Positions 1 through 8,575 of a stretch of DNA of 33,130 bases are shown here, one piece after another. The translations under genes and the position numbers were made by a program. Numbering within the stretch: position 1 is the first letter of the stretch; every line of letters begins with the position of its first letter. The notes beneath the pieces are model-generated. The model was not told the DNA's origin, ran no database searches, and worked only from the letters and a program-made list of their open reading frames with translations. The DNA is from Kiritimatiellia bacterium (GTDB lineage: Bacteria; Verrucomicrobiota; Kiritimatiellia; RFP12; UBA1067). The stretch is taken from assembly GCA_017525225.1 (NCBI GenBank), contig JAFXTB010000160.1, positions 1 through 33,130 of the forward strand, given 5' to 3'.

Positions 1-2334
1 GAGGCGAACGAACTCGTCGTGTTCCCGACTGGAGCCGGATCGAACCTCTACGTCAACGCCTCGTCGAACGGAGCGGAATACGTCAAGGCGTTCTGCGACC
101 TCGACGACGACGGGGAGTTCTCCGCCGCGACGGACATCCTGCTCGTCCGCCACATTCCGCCGGGCGCGGTGGCGCACATCGATCTCGTCTTCGGCGACGT
201 TGACGGTGATGGCGTGAGCGACGAGCAGGAGCGCTCAGACAGGACGGATCCGTACAGCAGCAAGAATTTCAAGTTCAGCGAAACCAAGGTGTCATATACG
301 GATGTGGACCATGGACATGGCTATACGAACATCATAGCGTTGTCGCAAACTCCTGACGGATGGGATTCGAACGAGGCTATGGCAATGTTCTCGTCTGCGA
401 CATTCACGAATGTCGTCACTGCCACCGTAACCAACAGCGCGGTGTACGTGAAATGCCTGCGCGACCTCGATGGCGACGGCGAACTGGATGTCGGCGAGGA
501 ACAGATGGTCGTCACGATCCTCACTGCGGCCAACAACGGCAAGGTCACAAGCGTGACCATCGGAGACTATGATGGCGACGGGGTTCCCGACTCGCAGGAG
601 ATTCTTGATGGGACTAATCCGCATAATGCGAAGAACTTTCGCGTCCGCCGCTGGATAGACGTTGCGACTAGCGATCCCGTCGTCTCGTGTACCAATTATC
701 TGGCCGCGTCGCCCTTGCAATCTGGCTGGCAACCGACGGCGGTGGTAACATCTTTCGTCTGTACTTCCGCGTCCGTGTACATCGAGGAGACTGCGACAAA
801 TGGATTTGTCTATGTAAAATGCCTACGTGACTTCAATCACGACGGCTCGTACGATGAAGCGGATGACGTGCTTTATACGGTGTCGTTAACGGCACGGTCT
901 GACAACAGGCATGTGATAGGGGTGGGCGATCATGATGGTGACGGCGTGTTTGACAGCGAGGAGGTCGCCGAAGAAACAAATCCGAAAAACGGTATGGATT
1001 ACTGCATGAGCCTGAACGCGACCGTCGCTGGAATCTTTACGCCGCCCAACGGTCTTTCTGTAGTTGCGTACTTTGGCGAGACCGCGAATGTCCTTTATGG
1101 GCCCTGTGTACAGAGCAACGCGACCTTAACGGTGGACTTCGGACATCTGTCCACAACGTCCCGCGGCAAGGTTTCGTTCATGTTCTGGGAAGATGTGAAC
1201 GTGAATGGTATCAGGGACGCAGATGAACGTAAGACTGTTTGCGGATTTCGCGTCAGCGGACATTCCATGTGCACGACAAACGTCCTTGAACTGGGTGATT
1301 TCGATGCAGATGGCGACGGGATGCTGGATGACTGGGAAGTCGCACACGGGCTTTCTCCGTCCAATGCGGCCGATGCCGTGCATGATGCCGATGGCGACGG
1401 ATTTATCAACCTGTACGAATACATCTCGGGGACAGACCCCAACGACGCGTCAGACAACGGCGAAGGGACAGCGCTCTATGCCGCGACGCATGGTGTTGAC
1501 GATCGGATAGCGATCGCATCCACCTCCACGTCCGTTTCTGGGCCATTTTATGCCAATTATCCATGGGAGGGCAACGGGGTAACGGATGACATCCATAATG
1601 TTTCTTTTGTGTACAATACCAATTGCTGGATGCATGGAGTGGACATGACGTGCGTGTCTGTTTGGGAGGATAGCCCGCCAGGAGAATGGCGTATCGCTTA
1701 CACCGCTATAACGCCGCAACATGTGATCTCAGCGACGCACGTATCGTTGCAGAACGGTGTCCGCATGACATTCCAAACGCAGGCGGGTGAAGTGATTGTT
1801 CGCACGCTTGTGGCACAGACATTTGTTCCTGGCGTTGCCGACAACGATTTCTGGATCGGACTCCTTGACACGCCACTTCCGCCGAGCATCAAGCCGGCTC
1901 GGTTCTTGCCACCTTACTATGCAAGACATATTGGCCTTGGCAGAAAACTGCCGTTGGTCCGTATTGGGCGGGACAAGACCTGTAATATTCAGGACATAAT
2001 ATACCTTGCTCCGTCTGAACGAAACCAACGAATGTGTTGTTTGCAATATTCAGCCAACGCATCACGATTTAACTATAGGCGTGGACCGTTGAGAATGGAT
2101 TCAGGCCATCCCATGTTTCTTCTTTTCGACAACGAGTTGGCCTTTGTCTGCCCAACAAGGGGGTTCTATTTTTCGGATAATCAGGCAACTGGCTTTCTAT
2201 GTGCTTACTACAAACGACTCATACAAAGGGTCATCGACGGATTGAGCTTACAAGCAGGACAGGAGCCGATGACTATAGAGGATTTTGACTTGTCGGAATA
2301 TCTAGTTTATGAAGGAACAGGAGGTACGCCATGA
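1..2334 (+). CDS. TSP3/EF-hand-repeat surface protein with trypsin-like C-terminal domain (5' partial)
   Basis: The reading frame is open from base 1, so the N-terminus lies outside the window; residue numbers here count from the GTG at 19. Calcium-binding DxDxDG loops of thrombospondin-3 / EF-hand type occur near residues 60, 183, 304, 430 and 457, each followed by an acidic helix and a 'TNP/TDP' turn. They separate beta-rich segments that repeat phrases such as 'VYVKCLRDLDGDGE'. The last ~230 residues differ: His574 in 'SATHV', Asp610 in 'DNDFWIGLLD' and Ser695 in 'RMDSGHP' have the order and spacing of an S1-type His-Asp-Ser triad. Secretion is inferred because the signal peptide would lie upstream. 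The stop overlaps the next ATG (ATGA), so the two are probably co-translated. Repeat architecture is certain; peptidase activity is not. Confidence 0.8.
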   Translation, partial: EANELVVFPTGAGSNLYVNASSNGAEYVKAFCDLDDDGEFSAATDILLVRHIPPGAVAHIDLVFGDVDGDGVSDEQERSDRTDPYSSKNFKFSETKVSYTDVDHGHGYTNIIALSQTPDGWDSNEAMAMFSSATFTNVVTATVTNSAVYVKCLRDLDGDGELDVGEEQMVVTILTAANNGKVTSVTIGDYDGDGVPDSQEILDGTNPHNAKNFRVRRWIDVATSDPVVSCTNYLAASPLQSGWQPTAVVTSFVCTSASVYIEETATNGFVYVKCLRDFNHDGSYDEADDVLYTVSLTARSDNRHVIGVGDHDGDGVFDSEEVAEETNPKNGMDYCMSLNATVAGIFTPPNGLSVVAYFGETANVLYGPCVQSNATLTVDFGHLSTTSRGKVSFMFWEDVNVNGIRDADERKTVCGFRVSGHSMCTTNVLELGDFDADGDGMLDDWEVAHGLSPSNAADAVHDADGDGFINLYEYISGTDPNDASDNGEGTALYAATHGVDDRIAIASTSTSVSGPFYANYPWEGNGVTDDIHNVSFVYNTNCWMHGVDMTCVSVWEDSPPGEWRIAYTAITPQHVISATHVSLQNGVRMTFQTQAGEVIVRTLVAQTFVPGVADNDFWIGLLDTPLPPSIKPARFLPPYYARHIGLGRKLPLVRIGRDKTCNIQDIIYLAPSERNQRMCCLQYSANASRFNYRRGPLRMDSGHPMFLLFDNELAFVCPTRGFYFSDNQATGFLCAYYKRLIQRVIDGLSLQAGQEPMTIEDFDLSEYLVYEGTGGTP

Positions 2335-2978
2335 AACTTCACGTTTGGGTCATGGGAATCTTTCTTGCCTGCGGTGCAAACGCTGCCAACATTGAATGGG
2401 GTGGTTTTTGTTTTGTGGAAGACTCGTATTTTATGTATGGTTCGGGTTTGGTGTGCAGGGATTCCTCTGGATGGTGGCTTTTTGACGCGACGATTGGAAT
2501 TCAGATTGAGGTTCTCGCCGGCAGTGAATATGGTTTGAAATTTTATAACGACTGTAACTATGTCTCCCAAAACTGGATTCGTGCCAACGATGGAGACATA
2601 GTGCGTTATGATACCACGCGAGACCTCGGCTCAGAACGATATCTTACCGCATATGGCATTGACAACAATGACTATATAGGGCCAACTGAAATTATTGTTC
2701 AGCCTGATAGTTCCATGTATTTAGCCTTTGTCTATCAAGCGACAGCATCCATGGATATATATGGGTGGGTGGAATTGACCGTTGATTCAAACGGAAATCT
2801 TCGCGTGGCCAACAGTGCCTATGATCTCGAAGGTGGCCCCATGGTCGTGGGCGGCGGTGCTTGGAATGGTAACATCCCCGAACCGTCCGGCGGCATTCTG
2901 CTCCTTATCGGCGTGGCGGTGCTGGGGCTTAGGCGGCGAGCAATCCGTCCAATTGCGCATAATACTCTCCGCAAGTGA
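2331..2978 (+). CDS. PEP-CTERM sorting-domain secreted protein
   Basis: A 215-residue protein with a short signal peptide (MKLHVWVMGIFLACGANA, probable cleavage after Ala-Asn-Ala). At the C-terminus 'IPEPSGGILLLIGVAVLGLRRRA' has the PEP-CTERM plan: a PEP motif, a hydrophobic segment and an Arg-rich cytoplasmic end. Such tails are known substrates of exosortases, which remove the anchor and release or attach the protein to the surface matrix. No exosortase is in this window. The middle is beta-rich, aromatic and Gly/Asp-rich with no recognised domain. The start is supported by an AGGAGGT Shine-Dalgarno nine bases upstream, and it overlaps the preceding gene by four bases. An 18-residue extension follows the Arg cluster, longer than usual for these tails. 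Confidence 0.82.
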   Translation: MKLHVWVMGIFLACGANAANIEWGGFCFVEDSYFMYGSGLVCRDSSGWWLFDATIGIQIEVLAGSEYGLKFYNDCNYVSQNWIRANDGDIVRYDTTRDLGSERYLTAYGIDNNDYIGPTEIIVQPDSSMYLAFVYQATASMDIYGWVELTVDSNGNLRVANSAYDLEGGPMVVGGGAWNGNIPEPSGGILLLIGVAVLGLRRRAIRPIAHNTLRK

Positions 2979-3057
2979 GCACGTACCCACGCCATCCTCC
3001 ATTAACCATTTTACATTTTATTCGTCGTTTGGTGGGGAAATTACGACCGAAAAATGG

Positions 3058-3063
3058 TATAAT
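3058..3063 (+). promoter_or_regulatory. -10 element upstream of the GH127 gene
   Basis: A consensus TATAAT preceded by TGG (extended -10 context) lies 83 bases before the glycosidase ATG. No good -35 hexamer stands 16-18 bases upstream. The same GGTATAAT context recurs before several genes here, which supports the call. Confidence 0.5.
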
Positions 3064-3145
3064 CATCGTCAAACCATTTGGACAAGAAAGCATCGGCAAC
3101 CGTAAAGTGGTTGGTGCAGCGTCCCAAGATCAACGGAAAGAAGAC

Positions 3146-5101
3146 ATGAACATGACACGAAAGACCGAAAAAAGGACTGCGCAACCTCGGATCAGGGGAA
3201 TGCTGGTGGCGATATTGGCGGCAAGCGGCGCGTTGGCGGCAGGTGGCGCGCTGGAGACGCCGAACATGCTGACGGGCATGGGCGACGTGAGGTTGAAGGG
3301 ACGCCTTGGCGAGTGCCTGGACACGATGATTGCGCGGCATGTCATCGGCACGGATGTCGATTACGTCACCGCGCCGTTCCTGGAGAAGACCGAGACGAAG
3401 CGGTGGTGGCAGACCGAGTTCTGGGGAAAGTGGATGCATGCGGCCATGCCGTATCTTGCCTACACGAAATCGGAAACGCTGAAGGCGTCCGTGGAGCGTG
3501 GCATCGACCGGATTCTTTCGTCGCAGGAAAAAAGCGGCTACATCGGCAACTATCCCGACGAACTGCGCTGCGGCGAGGGCTGGGACGTGTGGGGCATGAA
3601 GTACACGATGATGGGTCTGATGCATTATTATGACGGGGAACGGGGAACGGGGAACGGGGAACGGGCGCTTGCGGCGGCAAGGCGGCTGTGCGACTATGTG
3701 ATTGCGGAGCTGGGACCGAACGGAAGGCGCGGCCGTGAACTGTGGCAGACAGGCAACTGGTCCGGCTTCGCCAGCTCGTCCATCCTGGAACCCGTGATGT
3801 GGCTCCATCGGCGTACAGGCGATAAGAAGTACCTTGATTTTGCGACGTATCTCGTGAAGGGCATGACCGAGCCGGAGGGCGGGCCGCGTCTCGTGGACCT
3901 CGCGCTCAAGGGAATTTCGGTCGCTGATCGCAACGGCTACGGCAACAAGCCCGAAACGCATGGTGGATACGTGATGAAGCACAACCGCCGGAAGGCCTAC
4001 GAGATGATGAGCTGCTACCAGGGCCTGCTCGAATACTACGAGGTCACGGGACGCAAGGATCTTCTCGAAGCGGCGGTGAAGACGGGCGAGGACATCGCGA
4101 AGGAGGAGATCAACCTCGCCGGCGGCTGCGCCTCCTCCGAAATCTGGTTCCACGGCGCGCGCAAGCAGCATCTGCCGTATATCCATCTTCAGGAGACGTG
4201 CGTGACTACGACCTGGATGCGCTTCTGCGAGAAGCTGCTGGAGCTGACGGACGACCCGAAATGGGCGGACGAGCTTGAGAAGACCTTCTGCAACGTGTAT
4301 CTTGCGGCGATGAAGCCGGATGGCTCGGAGTTCGCGGCCTATACGCCGCTCTCGGGCAACCGCTACCATGGGCACCACCATTGCTACATGCATGCCAACT
4401 GCTGCTCGTCCAACGGTCCGCGCGGCTTTCTGTGCTACCTCAAGAAATTCTTCCGCGTGAAGGACGACGTGCCAGCGTTCAACTTCTATTCGTCCGCGCT
4501 GGTCGAGGGCCGTCTCTCGAATGGCAGGAAAGTGGCGTTCGACATGTATTCGCTCTATCCGCGCGAAAACATGGTGCGCATAGTCAGCCACACCGAGGGT
4601 GTGGGCGTTCTGCCGCTGAAGGTGCGCATCCCGGCGTGGAGCGCAAAGACCGTGGTGAAGGTAGCCGGCAAGACGCTGGAGGGCGCGAAGGCGGGAAGCT
4701 ACTTCACGATCCGGCGCGACTGGCAGCTGGGCGATGTGGTGGAAATCCTGTTCGACATGCCTGTGGTGGCGCATGTGTCGAACCACCATGTCGCCTTCAC
4801 GCGTGGGCCGGTGCTGCTTGCCCGCGACAGCCGCTTTGACGATGGCGACATGATGGAACCCTTCCGCCGGGGCTTGAAGGACGGGCAGGTCCTGCCGTCG
4901 TTCGCCGCCGTGCGTACGCCGGGCGACGAGATCTGGATGGCCTTCACCGCTACGCTGCCGATTGGTTCGCATACCGAAAATCCGGAGGCGCGCCTGCCCA
5001 CGACCGTGTCGTTCTGCGACTATGCGTCCGCAGGAAATGAATGGCGGCGCGACAACTACTACCGTACATGGTTCCCGATAGAGTACGGCCCGAACGAATG
5101 A
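3146..5101 (+). CDS. GH127-type (DUF1680) glycoside hydrolase, putative beta-L-arabinofuranosidase
   Basis: A 651-residue protein with an N-terminal export signal (basic stretch, then 'GMLVAILAASGALAAGG'). It has the (alpha/alpha)6 barrel pattern of DUF1680/GH127, including 'HGGYVMKHNRRKAYEMMSCY'. The family's zinc-cysteine site is visible: Glu350 and Cys352 in 'QETCVTTTW', and Cys419-Cys420 in 'NCCSSNGPRG'. In the characterised enzyme HypBA1 the equivalent Glu and three Cys bind zinc, and one Cys of the pair is the nucleophile. It probably trims arabinofuranoside-type residues from plant or bacterial glycans outside the cytoplasm; the exact substrate is inferred from the family. The start at 3146 was chosen because it has a GGAAAG Shine-Dalgarno and lies downstream of the -10 at 3058; an upstream in-frame ATG at 2975 lies before that promoter. 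A 7-nt repeat adds residues near 163-173. Confidence 0.85.
   Translation: MNMTRKTEKRTAQPRIRGMLVAILAASGALAAGGALETPNMLTGMGDVRLKGRLGECLDTMIARHVIGTDVDYVTAPFLEKTETKRWWQTEFWGKWMHAAMPYLAYTKSETLKASVERGIDRILSSQEKSGYIGNYPDELRCGEGWDVWGMKYTMMGLMHYYDGERGTGNGERALAAARRLCDYVIAELGPNGRRGRELWQTGNWSGFASSSILEPVMWLHRRTGDKKYLDFATYLVKGMTEPEGGPRLVDLALKGISVADRNGYGNKPETHGGYVMKHNRRKAYEMMSCYQGLLEYYEVTGRKDLLEAAVKTGEDIAKEEINLAGGCASSEIWFHGARKQHLPYIHLQETCVTTTWMRFCEKLLELTDDPKWADELEKTFCNVYLAAMKPDGSEFAAYTPLSGNRYHGHHHCYMHANCCSSNGPRGFLCYLKKFFRVKDDVPAFNFYSSALVEGRLSNGRKVAFDMYSLYPRENMVRIVSHTEGVGVLPLKVRIPAWSAKTVVKVAGKTLEGAKAGSYFTIRRDWQLGDVVEILFDMPVVAHVSNHHVAFTRGPVLLARDSRFDDGDMMEPFRRGLKDGQVLPSFAAVRTPGDEIWMAFTATLPIGSHTENPEARLPTTVSFCDYASAGNEWRRDNYYRTWFPIEYGPNE
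3634..3665 (+). repeat. Heptanucleotide microsatellite (CGGGGAA x4.6) inside the GH127 gene
   Basis: Four exact CGGGGAA units plus CGGG run head-to-tail within coding sequence and encode 'DGERGTGNGER'. Because 7 is not a multiple of 3, gain or loss of one unit would shift the frame. The present number adds 21 bases relative to one unit, which keeps the frame. Confidence 0.9.
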
Positions 5102-5115
5102 GAGGCGTCGGCGCA

Positions 5116-6324
5116 ATGTTCAGGAAGATAGGCCTGATCGGCCAGCTTGCCGTAGCCATCGCGCTGGGCGCGGTGGTCGGCGCGTATGCGCCAGGCTGCA
5201 TCATTCGCGCGCTCAACTCCTTCAGCGGCACTTTCGGCCAGTTCATCAAGTTCGTGGTGCCTTTCATCATCGTTGGCCTGGTGACGCCCGCGATCGTAGA
5301 TACGGGAAGAAGCGCGGGCAGGCTGCTGCTGCTGGTGATGGGGATCGCGTACGCCTCTACCATTCTGTCCGGGGCGTTCGCATACGTGGTGTCGAGCATG
5401 GTGTTCCCGATGGTGATGGACGCTTCGACAGCCGCTGCGGCTGGCGTCAGGGATCTCTCGGCGTATTTCATCGTCAAGATACCGCCGGTGATGGACGTCA
5501 CGACGGCGCTGGTGACGGCGTTCATGTTCGGCCTTGGCATGAGCGCCGTGAGGGCGGAGCCGCTTGTCCGCGCATTCAACGCCCTGCGCGACGTGGTGGA
5601 GCTTACGATCCGTCGCGCCGTGGCGCCGCTGCTGCCGCTGTACATCCTGGTCGTCATAGCCGATCTCACGGCGAGCGGGCGGCTGCTGGCGGTTGGTGGA
5701 CCCTGTCTGAAGATAATGGGCCTGGCGATGGCCGTAACCTCGGCCGTGCTCGTGATCCAGTACGTGCTGGCCGGGCTGGTGGCGCGTCGCAATCCGCTCA
5801 AGGCGCTCTGGACCATGATGCCGGCCTATCTGACGGGCTGGGGCTGCTGTTCCTCGGCGGCGACGATTCCCGTATCGCTGCGCCAGGTGCGAGCGAACGG
5901 CGTCTCTGGCGAAACGGCCGATCTCGTGGTGCCGCTGTGCGCCAACGTCCATCTGGCGGGCAGCATGGCCAACATGGTAGTATACACCGCCGGGTTCCTC
6001 GCCATGGCCGGCGAGCCCATCGGGCTTACGGCGTACGTGGAGTTCATCTTCATGGTGAGCATCGTGGCCGTGGCGTCCCCGGGGATTCCCGGCGGCGTGG
6101 TGCTGGCCTCCGCAGCCATCGCGGAGACTACTCTTGGCTTCACGCCGGAGCGCTACGCGCTCGTGATCGCCACCTACATGGCCCTTGACGGGATGGGGAC
6201 GGCCTGCAACCTCACGGGCGATGGCGCCATCGCGCTCGTCGTCGACCGCTTCCGCTGCCAACAATCAACAATCAACAATCAACAACCAACAATCAACAAT
6301 CAACAACCAACCACTAACGACTAA
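5116..6324 (+). CDS. Dicarboxylate/amino-acid:cation symporter (DAACS/SLC1 family)
   Basis: An integral membrane protein of about 402 residues with repeated hydrophobic helices ('LAVAIALGAVVGAY', 'FIKFVVPFIIVGLVTPAIV'). It shows SLC1 signatures: a serine-rich re-entrant loop 'SSAATIPVSLRQVRANGVS', the helix-7-like segment 'ANVHLAGSMANMVVYT', and near the C-terminus 'DGMGTACNLTGDGAIALVVDR'. Family members couple uptake of glutamate, aspartate, serine or C4-dicarboxylates to Na+ or H+; the substrate cannot be read. ATG 5116 is preferred because a GAGAGG lies upstream; ATG 5098 would overlap the glycosidase stop by ATGA and is also possible. The natural C-terminus has been overwritten by a 7-nt repeat array: the last ~20 residues are repeat-encoded Gln/Asn/Thr ('QQSTINNQQPTINNQQ'). 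Confidence 0.85.
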   Translation: MFRKIGLIGQLAVAIALGAVVGAYAPGCIIRALNSFSGTFGQFIKFVVPFIIVGLVTPAIVDTGRSAGRLLLLVMGIAYASTILSGAFAYVVSSMVFPMVMDASTAAAAGVRDLSAYFIVKIPPVMDVTTALVTAFMFGLGMSAVRAEPLVRAFNALRDVVELTIRRAVAPLLPLYILVVIADLTASGRLLAVGGPCLKIMGLAMAVTSAVLVIQYVLAGLVARRNPLKALWTMMPAYLTGWGCCSSAATIPVSLRQVRANGVSGETADLVVPLCANVHLAGSMANMVVYTAGFLAMAGEPIGLTAYVEFIFMVSIVAVASPGIPGGVVLASAAIAETTLGFTPERYALVIATYMALDGMGTACNLTGDGAIALVVDRFRCQQSTINNQQPTINNQQPTTND

Positions 6325-6404
6325 CGACTAACCACTAACGACTAACGACTAACCACTAACCACTAACGACTAACCACTAGCCACTAACCACTAACGACTA
6401 ACCA
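6258..6404 (+). repeat. 21-unit heptanucleotide array spanning the symporter stop and the rdgB start
   Basis: Exactly 147 bases can be split into 21 seven-base units of consensus YYAACNA: CCAACAA/TCAACAA in the first third, then CTAACGA and CTAACCA, with one CTAGCCA. The array holds the symporter stop (TAA 6322-6324). Its final A is the first base of the rdgB ATG, so no ordinary Shine-Dalgarno precedes rdgB. Confidence 0.93.
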
Positions 6405-6967
6405 TGAAAAAACTTGTCGTCGCCACTCACAACCCGAACAAGATCCGCGAGATCGGAGAGATCCTGCCCGGCTGGGAGATCGTGGCCGAGGATTCCGGCG
6501 CAGAGGAGACGGCGGATACGTTCGTCGGCAATGCGCGCATCAAGGCGCAGTCCATCGCGCCGCGCCATCCAGGTGCGTGGGTGATGGCGGATGATTCGGG
6601 ACTTGAGGTGGCGGCGCTCGGAGGCGAACCGGGCGTAAGGAGCGCGCGCTATGCCGGACGCGACGGCGATTCCGCCGCCAACAACGCCCTGCTGCTGAAG
6701 AACCTCGACGGCGTCACGGATCGCCGGGCGCGGTTCACCTGTGCGCTGGTGCTCATCGACCCTGCAGGAAACGAGCATGTCGTGACGGGACACTGTCCGG
6801 GGCGCATCCGCCTGGAGACATCTGGGAAGGGCGGTTTTGGCTACGATCCGCTCTTCGAGCCGGAAGGTCATACGCGGACCTTTGCAGAGCTTGCGCCGGC
6901 GGAGAAGAATGCGATCTCGCACCGCGGCCGGGCCCTGGCCCAGCTGCGCGGACTGCTGGAGAGATGA
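6404..6967 (+). CDS. rdgB: RdgB/HAM1 XTP/dITP diphosphatase
   Basis: A 187-residue house-cleaning nucleotide pyrophosphatase that hydrolyses ITP, dITP and XTP to monophosphates and keeps deaminated purines out of DNA and RNA. The family signatures are all present: 'ATHNPNK' (residues 7-13), 'ADDSGLEV' (62-69, catalytic Asp), 'GFGYDPLF' (about 147-154) and 'SHRGRAL' near the C-terminus. The length is normal. The ATG directly follows a 7-nt repeat array, so the usual ribosome-binding site is missing; initiation may depend on coupling to the upstream symporter or on the unstructured C/A-rich leader. Confidence 0.95.
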   Translation: MKKLVVATHNPNKIREIGEILPGWEIVAEDSGAEETADTFVGNARIKAQSIAPRHPGAWVMADDSGLEVAALGGEPGVRSARYAGRDGDSAANNALLLKNLDGVTDRRARFTCALVLIDPAGNEHVVTGHCPGRIRLETSGKGGFGYDPLFEPEGHTRTFAELAPAEKNAISHRGRALAQLRGLLER

Positions 6968-6970
6968 ACC

Positions 6971-7141
6971 ATGGCCGATGGCGACTATGAACGGCGCACG
7001 GCGCGCGAAGCCGAGCTGAAGCGACTGGAGCGGATTCTCAAGGAGTCCCGCGCACATCCGGACGGTGCTTCTTCAAGATGTCCGGCAGGAGACATCAAGC
7101 AGGAGAGACCTTGCCTTCAAGGACCATTTTTGGTATCATAA
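6971..7141 (+). CDS. Small hypothetical protein (56 aa)
   Basis: A short frame beginning three bases after the rdgB stop, preceded by GAGATG, a weak ribosome-binding site. The first half is charged and helical ('AREAELKRLERILKESR'); the second half has two Cys. It ends inside the -10 region of the next gene's promoter (TATCAT 7134-7139). I recognise no family. It could be a genuine small protein co-transcribed with rdgB or chance. Confidence 0.35.
   Translation: MADGDYERRTAREAELKRLERILKESRAHPDGASSRCPAGDIKQERPCLQGPFLVS
7111..7139 (+). promoter_or_regulatory. Sigma70-type promoter of the Tat oxidoreductase gene
   Basis: TTGCCT (7111-7116), a 17-base spacer ending in TGG, then TATCAT (7134-7139). 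Transcription would start near 7146, about 28 bases before the ATG at 7174. Confidence 0.65.
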
Positions 7142-7173
7142 ATGCGTTCGCAAGCCATTCAAGGAACGATAAA

Positions 7174-8538
7174 ATGTCTCTAGATACAAACCGTCGCAGT
7201 TTCCTCAAGGGCGCCGCAGTCGGCGCAGCCTTCATGCCGTCGTTCAGCATCCTCCATGCCGAAGACGCCACAATAGGCCCGAAGGACGACCAGATCAACG
7301 TGGCGCTCATCGGGTTCGGCGCCGAGGCGCGCGTGCTGTCGGCCTCCCTCGTGCGCATTCCAGGCGTGCGCGTGCGGGCCGTCTGCGACATCTGGAAGTT
7401 CCAGTGCCAGCAGGCCAAGCAGTTCTTCAAGAACTACGGCATGCAGATAACGACGTACGAAGACTACCGCGAGATGCTCGACAAGGAGGACAAGAACATC
7501 GACGCCGTGGTAGTGGCCACGCCGGACTGGATGCACTGCGAACATACCTGCTACTGCCTCAGGAAAGGCAAGCATGTGTACTGCGAGAAGGAGATGTCCA
7601 ACCAGCTGGAGCTGGCGGCGGAGATGTGCCGCGTCCAGAAGGAGACCGGCAAGCTGCTGCAGATCGGCCATCAGCGCCGCTCCAATCCGCGCTACCGCCA
7701 CTGCTTCGAGAACGTGGTGCCCAACATGCTCGGCCGCGTCACCACCGCGTACGCCCAGTGGAACCGCACGCTCGCGCCGTTCTTCGCGGTGAAGCGTCCG
7801 CCGAAGCAGGAGATCCTCACGAAGTACGGCTACGAGAACCCTGAGCAGTATCTCAACTGGCGCTGGTTCTACAAGTATGGCGGCGGCTCGATGGTGGATC
7901 TCGGCTCGCACCAGATAGACCTCTTCATCTGGGCGTGGGGCGTGCCGCCGTCGTCCGTGACGGCGATCGGCGGCAAGGACGCGTTCACGCCGCGCCGCCA
8001 GGCATACGACCGCGTGATGTGCCTCTATGAGTTCCAGATGCCGGACGGCACGAAGAACGAGGCGTACTACCAGGTGATATCGTCCAACGCCCGCGGCGGG
8101 TTCTACGAGCAGTTCATGGGTGTTAACGCCTCGCTGACCATAGCCGAGATATCCGCGCGCGGCAACACCGTGCAGCGCGAACTGCGCGCAGGCGGCCTTT
8201 CGGACGCCGACTGGCAGAAGTTCATCGACAAGGGCTGGATCCTGCCGTCCGAGGGCGACAAGATCAAGAAGGAGGTCACGAAGGACATAGCCGTCGACAC
8301 GCGCATCTCCGCGCAGGCGACCGGCAACGCCCTGGGTGTTTCGATGAACAAGCCCGCGCACATGCCGCACCTCGAGAACTTCTTCGCGGCCTGCCGCCAT
8401 GGCGCGAAGCTCAACTGCCCGGCGGAGCTCGCGTACGAGAGCGCCGTGGCGGTGCTGGCGGCGAACGTCTCGGCTGATTCGCACAAGACGCACTACTTCA
8501 AGCCCGAAGACTTCAAGGTTCCTCCGCGCAAGGCGTAG
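7174..8538 (+). CDS. Tat-exported Gfo/Idh/MocA family oxidoreductase
   Basis: A 454-residue NAD(P)-dependent sugar or polyol oxidoreductase of the Gfo/Idh/MocA type. The N-terminus carries a twin-arginine signal ('TNRRSFLKGAAVGAAF'), so it should fold with its cofactor and leave the cytoplasm, as glucose-fructose oxidoreductase does. The Rossmann motif is 'VALIGFGAEA'. 'HVYCEKEMSNQ' stands where the family usually has an E-K-P motif, so Pro is replaced by Glu. The C-terminal domain has 'GGGSMVDLGSHQIDLFIW', typical of these secreted dehydrogenases. The start at 7174 has an AAGGAA ribosome-binding site and fits the promoter; upstream in-frame codons do not. Many PVC-group bacteria carry large paralogous sets of such proteins, probably for polysaccharide breakdown. 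The substrate is unknown. Confidence 0.88.
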   Translation: MSLDTNRRSFLKGAAVGAAFMPSFSILHAEDATIGPKDDQINVALIGFGAEARVLSASLVRIPGVRVRAVCDIWKFQCQQAKQFFKNYGMQITTYEDYREMLDKEDKNIDAVVVATPDWMHCEHTCYCLRKGKHVYCEKEMSNQLELAAEMCRVQKETGKLLQIGHQRRSNPRYRHCFENVVPNMLGRVTTAYAQWNRTLAPFFAVKRPPKQEILTKYGYENPEQYLNWRWFYKYGGGSMVDLGSHQIDLFIWAWGVPPSSVTAIGGKDAFTPRRQAYDRVMCLYEFQMPDGTKNEAYYQVISSNARGGFYEQFMGVNASLTIAEISARGNTVQRELRAGGLSDADWQKFIDKGWILPSEGDKIKKEVTKDIAVDTRISAQATGNALGVSMNKPAHMPHLENFFAACRHGAKLNCPAELAYESAVAVLAANVSADSHKTHYFKPEDFKVPPRKA

Positions 8539-8575
8539 CGCAGGCGATCCGCCGCCACGGGGCACCGGGGCCGCC

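Noticed and set aside
3041-5116. A 691-codon open frame on the minus strand opposite the GH127 gene
   Set aside because: It is the antisense shadow of a GC-rich gene: low-complexity His/Arg/Ala composition, no domain, no ribosome site. The same applies to long minus-strand frames at 5059-6264 and 7180-8685.
6258-6404. CRISPR array
   Set aside because: Seven-base units without spacers are a microsatellite, not repeats with unique spacers; no cas gene is present.
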